Source of the DNA: Solobacterium sp. UBA3691
GTDB taxonomy: Bacteria > Bacillota_I > Bacilli_A > Erysipelotrichales > Erysipelotrichaceae
Assembly: GCA_002372175.1 (NCBI GenBank)
Contig: DFIS01000053.1
Span: 2,404-11,994, forward strand
DNA: 9,591 bases
Direction of reading: 5' to 3'
Part shown: in pieces, positions 1-5,794 of the stretch
Layout: each line of letters starts with the position of its first letter
How positions within the stretch are numbered: the stretch's first letter is position 1
Position numbers and translations under genes: made by a program
Notes under the pieces: model-generated
The model's input: only the letters and a program-made list of their open reading frames with translations
Told to the model about the DNA's origin: nothing
The model's database searches: none

Positions 1-1037
1 AGGCCGTTGATATAAGTCGCGCCGAGCGCTCTGTCATAGAGGCCGTAGCCGGGCATTCCGACTTCGCCCCAGATCATTCTGCCGTGGTCAGGTCTGATCG
101 GTCCGTCAAAGCCGATGTCATACAGTGCCTTGACGATCTCATACATGTCAAATGTACCGTCGGAAGACAGATGTGCAGCCTCTTCGAAGTTTGTCGGAGA
201 GTGGAACTTCAGGTTTCTGACATGTGCGAAGTGAATTCTTCCCTTCAGGGAACGGATCATATCCGGAAGATCATTCTTCAGATTGGTACCGTATGAACCT
301 GAACAGAAGGTAACACCGTTATGTACATCATCTACCGCACTCATCAGACGCAGGATATTCTCCTTGTTGATGATGATACGGGGAAGTCCGAATACCGACC
401 ATGCGGGATCATCGGGATGGATCGCCATCTTGATGTCATACTCGTTGCATACAGGCATGATAGCCTTCAGGAAGTAGACAAGATTCGCAAACAGCTTCTC
501 GTTGTCGATATCCTTGTACATCTCAAAGAGTTCCTTGACCTTGGCCATACGCTCCGGTTCCCAGCCCGGCATGACCGTACCGTTCATATCACCGGCGATA
601 CTGTCAAACATCTGTTCGGGGTTGATACTGTCAACAGCTTCCTGGGTATACGCAAGTACCGTGGAACCATCTGCTCTCTTTCTGGCCAGTTCTGTTCTTG
701 TCCAGTCAAATACAGGCATGAAATTATAGCAGACCAGGCGAATACCCTCTTCACCGAGGTTTCTGAGACATTCGATATATGTCGCAATATCCTTGTCTCT
801 GTCTGCGGCGCCTGTCTTGATTGCATCGGAAACATTGACGGATTCAATACCGGCAATATGCAGACCTGCGGCTTCTACTTCCTCTTTCAATGCGCGGATC
901 TCTTCTCTTGTCCAGAGTTCACCGGGCTGCTTGTCATACAGCATCGTGATGACTCCTGTAACACCGGGGATCTGTCTGATCTGTTCAAGTGTTACGGTGT
1001 CATGTTTGGACCCATACCAGCGTAATGTCATTTCCAT
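1..1037 (-). CDS. uxuA: Mannonate dehydratase, 3' end cut off by the window
   Basis: Mannonate dehydratase turns D-mannonate into 2-keto-3-deoxygluconate in cytoplasmic glucuronate breakdown. The visible 345 codons open with MEMTLRWYGSKHD, matching the usual RWYG start of UxuA. Family motifs follow in order: HPDDP (H207), FCSGSYG (C245), RIHFAHVRN (H269/H272) and RPDHGR (D317-H318). These fit the Cys/His/Asp metal site of the TIM-barrel enzyme. The family is about 350-360 residues, so only some 10-15 residues are missing. The ATG at 1037 is preceded by AAAGGA (1054-1049) with an 11-nt gap. An in-frame ATG four codons upstream sits right against that site and is less likely. The gene diverges from an AraC-family regulator that may control it (inference). 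The frame is intact throughout. Confidence 0.96.
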   Translation of the reverse strand, partial: MEMTLRWYGSKHDTVTLEQIRQIPGVTGVITMLYDKQPGELWTREEIRALKEEVEAAGLHIAGIESVNVSDAIKTGAADRDKDIATYIECLRNLGEEGIRLVCYNFMPVFDWTRTELARKRADGSTVLAYTQEAVDSINPEQMFDSIAGDMNGTVMPGWEPERMAKVKELFEMYKDIDNEKLFANLVYFLKAIMPVCNEYDIKMAIHPDDPAWSVFGLPRIIINKENILRLMSAVDDVHNGVTFCSGSYGTNLKNDLPDMIRSLKGRIHFAHVRNLKFHSPTNFEEAAHLSSDGTFDMYEIVKALYDIGFDGPIRPDHGRMIWGEVGMPGYGLYDRALGATYING

Positions 1038-1071
1038 AGGTTGTACCATCCTTTCATATTTGTTAGCTACG

Positions 1072-1077
1072 ATTATA
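1072..1077 (-). promoter_or_regulatory. Probable -10 box of uxuA
   Basis: The leftward strand reads TATAAT exactly here, about 35 nt before the uxuA ATG, giving a leader of roughly 28 nt. No good -35 box lies 16-18 nt upstream (the hexamer at 17 nt is AGTATG). A strong -10 with a poor -35 is what an activator-dependent promoter would show, and an AraC-type regulator is encoded next door. The activation is inference. Confidence 0.5.
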
Positions 1078-1104
1078 TTTTCGAATATTCCGGGCATACT
1101 TCAT

Positions 1105-1114
1105 ATTGTGCAAA
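1105..1114. promoter_or_regulatory. Candidate operator ATTGTGCAAA, shared with the GH32 leader
   Basis: The decamer ATTGTGCAAA lies between uxuA and the araC-type gene, about 30 bp upstream of the uxuA -10 box. A second TGCAAA core occurs at 1128-1133, 19 bp away in the same direction, close to the two-turn spacing typical of AraC-family half sites. The same decamer occurs in inverse orientation at 4028-4037, upstream of the GH32-like gene. Binding is a guess from position and repetition. Confidence 0.3.
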
Positions 1115-1153
1115 TTGAGATAAACATTGCAAAAACAGTGGTATAGTTAAGAC

Positions 1154-2047
1154 ATGAAGAAACAGTACCGCTCTGAGTTTAATCAGCGTCAGAACATGAC
1201 CAGGGATAACTATGAGATCTACTACTACAGTGATACGCATTTTCAGAGTGTATCCCCGCATAAACATGATTACTATGAGTTCTACTTCCCGGTATCGGGA
1301 AAGATCGAGATGGAGATCAGGGGTAAGCGTATACGCCTGGATAACCGCAGTACGGCAGTGATCCCTCCCGCAACGACTCACCGCGCTGTCACGGAGAATG
1401 ATGAGCGTTCTTACTGCCGGTATGTCTTCTGGATCTCTGCGTCCTACTTCCGTCAGTTAAGAGAGAAGATGCCGTCCCTTGCCTACATCGCTGAGCAGGC
1501 CGAAGCAGGCCGGTATATCCATCATTTCAGTGATTATGAGTATACCTCCATCCAGTCCAAGATCCTGCGTCTGATCGAAGAAGACAAAGCTGACAGATAC
1601 GGTCATGATGCGTTTACCGACATCGTGATCTGTGACTTGCTGATGACATTGAGCAGACTCGTCCATGAACAGGATCATCCCCTGAACAGAGAGAAGGATA
1701 CCGATACCGTACAGGCCATGATCGAGTATATCGATCAGCACCTGGAAGAGGAGCTGTCCCTCAAAGCACTGGGTGAACAGTTCTACATCTCCAAGTATTA
1801 CGCAGCCCACGAATTCAAGGAACGCACCGGTATCTCCATACATCAGTACATTCTCAAGAAACGTCTGCAGAGATGCGCAGATGAGATCAAGACCGGTAAG
1901 CCTGTCAGCCGGATCTGTACAGAATACGGTTTTCAGGACTACTCTTCGTTCTACCGGGCATTCCGCAAGGAATACAAGGTATCCCCGAAGGAATACCGGA
2001 AGACCTACATCCATGACCTGAGATATCCGGGCGGACAGACAGAATAA
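1154..2047 (+). CDS. AraC-family transcriptional regulator
   Basis: This is a 297-residue DNA-binding regulator, the usual length for a two-domain AraC protein. Residues about 20-110 form a cupin-like sensor domain, seen in SPHKHDYYEFYFPVSG (H36, H38) and the later PPATTHRAV. Residues about 190-290 form the double helix-turn-helix: LSLKALGEQFYISKYY is the first helix pair, and ISRICTEYGF-like residues followed by DYSSFYRAFRKEY and SPKEYRK make the second, well-conserved part. The likely effector is a sugar or sugar acid (family knowledge). It diverges from uxuA across 116 bp, so uxuA is the natural target (inference). The ATG at 1154 has no clear ribosome site; an ATG at 1196 is an alternative. 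A hairpin terminator starts 4 nt after the stop codon. Confidence 0.92.
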   Translation: MKKQYRSEFNQRQNMTRDNYEIYYYSDTHFQSVSPHKHDYYEFYFPVSGKIEMEIRGKRIRLDNRSTAVIPPATTHRAVTENDERSYCRYVFWISASYFRQLREKMPSLAYIAEQAEAGRYIHHFSDYEYTSIQSKILRLIEEDKADRYGHDAFTDIVICDLLMTLSRLVHEQDHPLNREKDTDTVQAMIEYIDQHLEEELSLKALGEQFYISKYYAAHEFKERTGISIHQYILKKRLQRCADEIKTGKPVSRICTEYGFQDYSSFYRAFRKEYKVSPKEYRKTYIHDLRYPGGQTE

Positions 2048-2050
2048 ACA

Positions 2051-2086
2051 AACATCCGCGGGTATATACTCACGAATGTTTTCTTT
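2051..2086. terminator. Bidirectional hairpin terminator
   Basis: AACATCCGCGGG and CTCACGAATGTT form a 12-bp stem around a TATATA loop. Rightward it has two C-A mismatches and one G-U pair and is followed by TTCTTT. Read leftward, most of those become G-U pairs and the run after the stem is TTTGTTTATT. It would stop the regulator transcript from the left and the former dehydrogenase transcript from the right, as expected between convergent genes. Confidence 0.6.
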
Positions 2087-2092
2087 ACATGA

Positions 2093-2206
2093 TTATTCTG
2101 AGACCTTTACACCTGCCAGATGCTCATAGTACTGAATGATCGCACTGTGGTCCTTCTGTCCGCCGTTATGTGCGTGCAGCCACTGCATCATCTCCTGTAC
2201 TGCAGA
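2093..2206 (-). pseudogene. C-terminal remnant of a 3-hydroxyisobutyrate/tartronate-semialdehyde reductase-type dehydrogenase
   Basis: Read leftward, this stretch codes AVQEMMQWLHAHNGGQKDHS, then AIIQYYEHLAGVKVSE and a TAA stop. The QKDHSAIIQYYEHLAGV pattern is the C-terminal tail seen in beta-hydroxyacid dehydrogenases such as tartronate-semialdehyde reductase (GarR/GlxR). Only about 37 of roughly 290-300 residues remain. The NAD(P)-binding domain and catalytic lysine are gone and no start remains. Likeness to the family fades at about 2206, where a rightward gene tail begins. A role in sugar-acid metabolism would suit the neighbouring uxuA, but the exact enzyme cannot be named from the tail. 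Confidence 0.65.
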
Positions 2207-2390
2207 CAAAGCTATGGCACAGGAAATGAACACGGTCAGAGATATACCTGATGCTGCAGAGATCTTGAAGAAATACGGATATTATCACATCACGGAAGAC
2301 TTCCTCTCTGCCCTGATCCATTATGCCAACCTGATGAACCAGACCGGTATGTTACCGAAGAAGAAGAATACAGATCCATGTCCGGCATGA
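2207..2390 (+). pseudogene. C-terminal remnant, possibly of an ABC-transporter substrate-binding protein
   Basis: From about 2207 the rightward frame reads KAMAQEMNTVRDIPDAAEIL, then KKYGYYHITEDFLSALIHYA and NLMNQTGMLPKKK to a TGA at 2388-2390. The pattern of a KYGYYHIT-like segment, a helix with HYANLM and then TGML resembles the last helices of NMT1/SsuA-type substrate-binding lipoproteins. This is a weak match made by eye. No signal peptide or ligand-binding lobe is present, and the same open frame to the left (from 2136) is only the antisense of the dehydrogenase remnant. An ATG at 2214 could start a 58-residue peptide, but no ribosome site precedes it. From here to 2446 nothing further is seen. 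Confidence 0.4.
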
Positions 2391-2446
2391 GCTTCCGTGA
2401 GCGTGTATGCGCAAACATTCATCAGCTTTCTGCTGTATTGTATCCG

Positions 2447-3949
2447 TCAGTTCGGCAATTTCATCGTAATATTCTCAAAGGACGCACCGCATCCGTACGA
2501 GAATACACCGATATGGGCACCGTCAACAGAATGTCTGATCCGGGAGCTCAGGGCCTTGGTATCATCGATATACAGAACGACGATCTCATTCTCACATACG
2601 AGGGTAACATGATGTGTATCTGTCTTTGAGAAATCAAACTTCGTATATGCTTCCGGACCGTATTTCTCCAGATCCTGGATCTCTGTTCCTTCGTAGTGCA
2701 CAAGATCCTCTCCGGCATTCAGGCAGAGCGCTGTGTAGGAAGGATCTGCTTCACTGCCGCCGAAGGCAAACCCGGCGATCCCGTTATCATCCAGTTTTAC
2801 ATCACATTCCAGCACCATGGTCTGCGCCCGTGTTCCCATATCCGCAAGTGCATAACTTCCTGCATCTGCCGAGAGTGTGATACTGTTTCCCTTTACCTTG
2901 ACCTTCCCTGCTTTCTTTACCGCATTTACCTTTTTCTCCGCGGTAAAGTACTGCGAGAATGTTTCCGGTTCACATACACCGAGAGTTCCGTCTTCCTTCT
3001 GTACCAGCTGATGATTCAGGACATTTCCTGCCCACTGATATACGCCGGAGTCTGATGACAGGCCAGCCCTGCCAAGCCACCCGCACAGATACCGGGTCCC
3101 GCCGATCTCTGCTGTCTTTGCGGCATAGAAGATGAAATTATTGCCGTCAAGCACATTGTCTGCCGGAGCCTTGAACGGTCCGTATGCACTGTCTCCCACA
3201 GCGTAATATGTCACACAGTCCCAGCTGTATGTCAGGTAATACTTATCTCCCATTTTGAAGAGATCCGGACACTCCAGCATATACTGCTCATGCGGCGCAT
3301 AGAGCGGTCCCTCAAACGTCCAGTTCTTCAGATCTGCAGATGTATACCTGGCAACCACACCGCCCTGTGTATCCTCTCTTGCGGCAATCAGCATCCACCA
3401 GCACTGATCCTCTTCAGACCAGAAGACCTCCGGATCCCGGAAATCATCTTTGGAATAATTCTCCGGACTGAAGAATGTATCTTCCGGTACCTTGGTCCAG
3501 TTTTCACTGTCAGTACTGACCGCATGCATGACGCATTCCTTGCCCTTACCGCCGTTGCCGGTATCATTATGTCCGGTATAGAACAGGTGATAGAGACCGT
3601 CATGATCCTGAAGTACAGAACCAGTTCCCAGTGCCGGATCAGGATCCGACATCCGTCCGAAGTTCAGTACCATGCCGTGATCCTCATAGCTGTACAGATT
3701 CTCTGTTGAATACTTATAGATCGGATGATACCCCTGGCCATTATGATCTGTATCGTACAGATAATATAATTCCAGTTCTCCGTCTTTTGTCACAAACGGC
3801 ATTGTATCCCCGACATAGGCACCCTCCGGTGCAGGGTAAAGATTGTACGCTCCTGCCTCATACGGTTCATCAGGCAGAGAGGAAGCAGCACATCCCGGGA
3901 TCAGAACGGCCCCCAGGCAAAGCACCAGTAAGCAATACAAGCGTTTCAT
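2447..3949 (-). CDS. GH32-like glycoside hydrolase lipoprotein
   Basis: This 500-residue protein is probably a fructan- or sucrose-type glycosidase held on the outer face of the membrane. MKRLYCLLVLCLGAVLIPGC is a lipoprotein signal peptide with lipobox IPGC (C20). A five-bladed propeller follows. GDTMPF (D48) stands where GH32 enzymes have WMNDPNG with the nucleophile Asp, FRDPEVFW (R171-D172-P173) is the RDP motif, and LECPDLF (E226) is the acid/base motif. Residues from about 370 look like the C-terminal beta-sandwich. D48 as nucleophile is inference, and the substrate may not be a fructan. The ATG at 3949 has AAGGGG at 3961-3956 with a 6-nt gap. The reading frame runs upstream to 4036, but that would hide the signal peptide and cover the promoter. 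The 103-bp gap before it suggests its own promoter. Confidence 0.8.
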   Translation of the reverse strand: MKRLYCLLVLCLGAVLIPGCAASSLPDEPYEAGAYNLYPAPEGAYVGDTMPFVTKDGELELYYLYDTDHNGQGYHPIYKYSTENLYSYEDHGMVLNFGRMSDPDPALGTGSVLQDHDGLYHLFYTGHNDTGNGGKGKECVMHAVSTDSENWTKVPEDTFFSPENYSKDDFRDPEVFWSEEDQCWWMLIAAREDTQGGVVARYTSADLKNWTFEGPLYAPHEQYMLECPDLFKMGDKYYLTYSWDCVTYYAVGDSAYGPFKAPADNVLDGNNFIFYAAKTAEIGGTRYLCGWLGRAGLSSDSGVYQWAGNVLNHQLVQKEDGTLGVCEPETFSQYFTAEKKVNAVKKAGKVKVKGNSITLSADAGSYALADMGTRAQTMVLECDVKLDDNGIAGFAFGGSEADPSYTALCLNAGEDLVHYEGTEIQDLEKYGPEAYTKFDFSKTDTHHVTLVCENEIVVLYIDDTKALSSRIRHSVDGAHIGVFSYGCGASFENITMKLPN

Positions 3950-3962
3950 ACCAAGCCCCTTC

Positions 3963-3985
3963 AGATCAGGTATCATTCCTGATCT
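3963..3985. promoter_or_regulatory. Perfect 8-bp palindrome in the GH32 leader
   Basis: AGATCAGG (3963-3970) and CCTGATCT (3978-3985) are perfect inverted repeats around a 7-nt spacer. The palindrome sits just downstream of the -10 box and ends 1 nt before the Shine-Dalgarno AAGGGG. No T-run follows, so it is not an ordinary terminator. It may be a repressor operator overlapping the transcription start, or an RNA hairpin at the 5' end that guards the message or affects ribosome access. Confidence 0.55.
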
Positions 3986-3995
3986 ATTTGATTCT

Positions 3996-4001
3996 ATTAT
4001 A
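3996..4001 (-). promoter_or_regulatory. Probable -10 box of the GH32-like gene
   Basis: The leftward strand reads TATAAT exactly, 46 nt before the ATG. No -35 box is found at 17-18 nt (ACACAA or CACACA). The predicted start is near 3989, just before the palindrome at 3985. The missing -35 suggests an activator or other control from the upstream sites. Confidence 0.5.
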
Positions 4002-4019
4002 GTAATTTCAGCGGGCTTT

Positions 4020-4033
4020 TGTGTGCGTTTGCA
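4020..4033 (-). promoter_or_regulatory. cre-like site (CcpA operator candidate)
   Basis: Leftward this reads TGCAAACGCACACA, matching the catabolite-responsive element consensus TGWAANCGNTNWCA at all but two defined positions (C at the first W, A at the T). The central CG is at 4026-4027. It covers the -35 zone of the GH32-like promoter, where CcpA binding would block transcription during glucose use. Carbon repression fits a glycosidase gene. Confidence 0.35.
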
Positions 4034-4048
4034 CAATTATTATGTGCA
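4028..4048. promoter_or_regulatory. TGCACA/TGTGCA dyad containing the shared decamer
   Basis: TGCACA (4030-4035) and TGTGCA (4043-4048) form a perfect 6-bp inverted repeat with a 7-nt AT-only spacer. The left arm belongs to TTTGCACAAT (4028-4037), the inverse of the decamer at 1105-1114 beside uxuA. The dyad lies about 30-50 bp upstream of the -10 box, a usual activator position. It overlaps the cre-like site by a few bases. Confidence 0.35.
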
Positions 4049-4052
4049 TTTG

Positions 4053-5054
4053 TCAATTATCTGCCTGATATGAATACGTACTGATCTTTCCTGTCTCGTG
4101 TTCTTTGACCGTGATCGTTCTGTTTACGGGATCGATCTCATAGGATTCTGCCAGCCAGAGCTCCAGAAAACGCTGATCATCTGCCCGGTATGTCTCTCTG
4201 TTCAGCAGATCACTTTCGGCATAGCTGTAATTCTCCGCAGGCAGATCCCCGTAGTACTCTCTCTGCGTATCCGTCATGCCGAAGAAGAACAGACTGTCCG
4301 GATAGTTGATCGTATATGTCGGATCGATATGATAGTACTTCCCGTCCAGTTCCATCATCACCCACTCATGGGCTTCACTCTGATCTCTGCTCAGGGCTGA
4401 ACATGAGAAGGCATTGATCCCAGTCTGCAGCAGGTAATAGATATACTCACCGGCGATCTCCTGACAGATCCCGATATCCTGCATCACGGCTCTGTATGGG
4501 CTTGTGACAAGCATATCCTCGAGCGTATGTTCCTCATCATATGTATCTTTATGCGCTGTATACGTTAATAACTCCATTGCCTGGATCTCTGCCGGAACAT
4601 CGTACGGAACTGCTTCCGTGATCACCCGTGTGACTTTCTGCTCAAACTGCTGTATCTCTTCCCGTACCCGGGCAGGATCCTTCCTGTACTGCAGATAACA
4701 GATGCCGTTCTGTACGTCGGTGCTGTCTCTTTCAACCAGTGCATACGCCGGAGGAAAGCAGGTCCTTGCGGCATTCATCATGTACTGGAATATTTCCCGG
4801 GAAGAACAGGGGAATGTCTCTTTCCCCTCCGTTACGGCATCACAAAAAACATAGAACTCTTCTTCAAAGTTCTCCCCGTATATCTTCGTATATTCTTTCG
4901 AGAGCACATGCGGCTGATACGTATAGCTGTATGCCTGTGCCTGCGGTGTCTGCTGCGTTGGTTCGATAGCCGGCTCCTGCGGAACGCTCACGCTGCAGCC
5001 AGCCAGCAGGACTGCCGAAACTGCACATATTACTCTGCTTATGGTTTTGTACAT
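4053..5054 (-). CDS. Transglutaminase-like cysteine protease-fold lipoprotein
   Basis: This 333-residue protein is exported and lipid-anchored: MYKTISRVICAVSAVLLAGC ends in lipobox LAGC (C20). A Pro/Gln-rich linker (about 25-42) joins the anchor to the body. The transglutaminase-like core lies at about 160-260 with a full triad: GICQEIAGEY (C197), AHEWVMMEL (H229) and YHIDPTY (D244). Such proteins may cleave or crosslink peptides or cell-wall material; the substrate is unknown. It starts 17 nt after the ATPase stop. The only nearby ribosome-site bases, AAGG (5059-5056), leave a 1-nt gap, while a good GGAGGA (5084-5079) in the ATPase tail is 24 nt away. Reinitiation after the upstream gene is therefore likely. 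Its TGA is 103 bp before the GH32-like gene, and no terminator was seen in that gap. Confidence 0.82.
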   Translation of the reverse strand: MYKTISRVICAVSAVLLAGCSVSVPQEPAIEPTQQTPQAQAYSYTYQPHVLSKEYTKIYGENFEEEFYVFCDAVTEGKETFPCSSREIFQYMMNAARTCFPPAYALVERDSTDVQNGICYLQYRKDPARVREEIQQFEQKVTRVITEAVPYDVPAEIQAMELLTYTAHKDTYDEEHTLEDMLVTSPYRAVMQDIGICQEIAGEYIYYLLQTGINAFSCSALSRDQSEAHEWVMMELDGKYYHIDPTYTINYPDSLFFFGMTDTQREYYGDLPAENYSYAESDLLNRETYRADDQRFLELWLAESYEIDPVNRTITVKEHETGKISTYSYQADN

Positions 5055-5071
5055 ACCTTGCTGTATCGTGA

Positions 5072-5794
5072 TTATTCTTCCTCCAGGAGTCTGCGGATCA
5101 GTCTCTCCCTGTCATTGATCATCATCGAAGTGATCCGGTAGCTGTCTGTCTCTTCGTATGTGATCGGATGTATTTTCCCCTGATCAAAGCTCAGCAGCTG
5201 CGCTCCCGGCAGTGCCAGCAGGATCGGTGAATGCGTCGCAATGATAAACTGCGCTCCTTCCTTCACACATCTGTTGATCTCAATAAACAGGGTAAGCTGT
5301 CTCTGCGGTGATAACGCTGCCTCCGGTTCATCCAGCAGATACAGACCGTGGCCCCGGAAGCTGTTCTGCATCACAGCCAGAAAACCCTCCCCGTGGGACT
5401 TCTCGTGGTAGTGCTGGGGAACCCCGCCCGGTCCTCTGCTGTATTCTTCTTCCATCGTTGCGACATTGTAGAAGCTCTCTGCCCGCAGGAAATACCCCCA
5501 GCTGTACTTCTGAGCACCGCGGGATAAACGCATGGCTTTATACAGCTCGGAGTGGGAATCATACGTCGAAAACGCATAGTTCTTACTGCCGCCCTCGGGA
5601 TTGAAGCCGTATGCCACAGCGACCGCCTCCAGCAGTGTAGACTTCCCGCTGCCGTTTTCCCCGACGAGAAAGGTCACCGGCGCCTGCAGAGATATGCACT
5701 CCGTATCTGCCAGTGCCTCAATATCACGCAGATAGCTGTTTGCCGGTATCTTCTGCCAGTCAATAAATATGTCATGTATACAGAGATCACTCAT
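5072..5794 (-). CDS. Stand-alone ABC/SMC-type ATPase, COG3910-like
   Basis: This 240-residue cytoplasmic ATPase has every element of an ABC-type nucleotide site: Walker A GENGSGKST (45-53), signature-like SHGEG (133-137), Walker B LYLLDEPEAAL (151-161) with the following SPQRQ, and switch histidine ATHSP (H188). The segments YGFNPEGGS and FLRAESFYNVAT are recognised from the predicted ATPase group COG3910. It has no membrane segment and no fused nuclease or effector domain, and the role of the group is not known. The start is ATG 5794, which overlaps the upstream TGA as ATGA, with GGAGGA at 5809-5804 and a 9-nt gap. A TTG at 5803 abuts the ribosome site and is rejected. Tight coupling suggests it works with the PLP enzyme or the transglutaminase-like protein. 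Confidence 0.85.
   Translation of the reverse strand: MSDLCIHDIFIDWQKIPANSYLRDIEALADTECISLQAPVTFLVGENGSGKSTLLEAVAVAYGFNPEGGSKNYAFSTYDSHSELYKAMRLSRGAQKYSWGYFLRAESFYNVATMEEEYSRGPGGVPQHYHEKSHGEGFLAVMQNSFRGHGLYLLDEPEAALSPQRQLTLFIEINRCVKEGAQFIIATHSPILLALPGAQLLSFDQGKIHPITYEETDSYRITSMMINDRERLIRRLLEEE

Noticed and set aside
1457..2014. A 185-codon leftward open frame
   Set aside because: It is the complement of the AraC-type gene, with no domain likeness or ribosome site.
2136..2390. An 84-codon rightward open frame as an intact small gene
   Set aside because: Its first part is the antisense of the dehydrogenase tail and it has no ribosome site; only the later part looks like real protein sequence.
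2391..2446. A terminator for the GH32-like gene
   Set aside because: Only a 4-bp CAGC/GCTG stem without a T-run could be found, too weak to call.
3950..4036. N-terminal extension of the GH32-like protein to an upstream Met
   Set aside because: It would bury the lipoprotein signal peptide and cover the -10 box, palindrome and Shine-Dalgarno site, which all point to ATG 3949.
4051..4056. Perfect TTGACA on the leftward strand as the -35 box of the GH32-like gene
   Set aside because: No -10-like hexamer lies 16-18 nt downstream (TGCAAA is found), and the TATAAT at 4001-3996 is far too distant.
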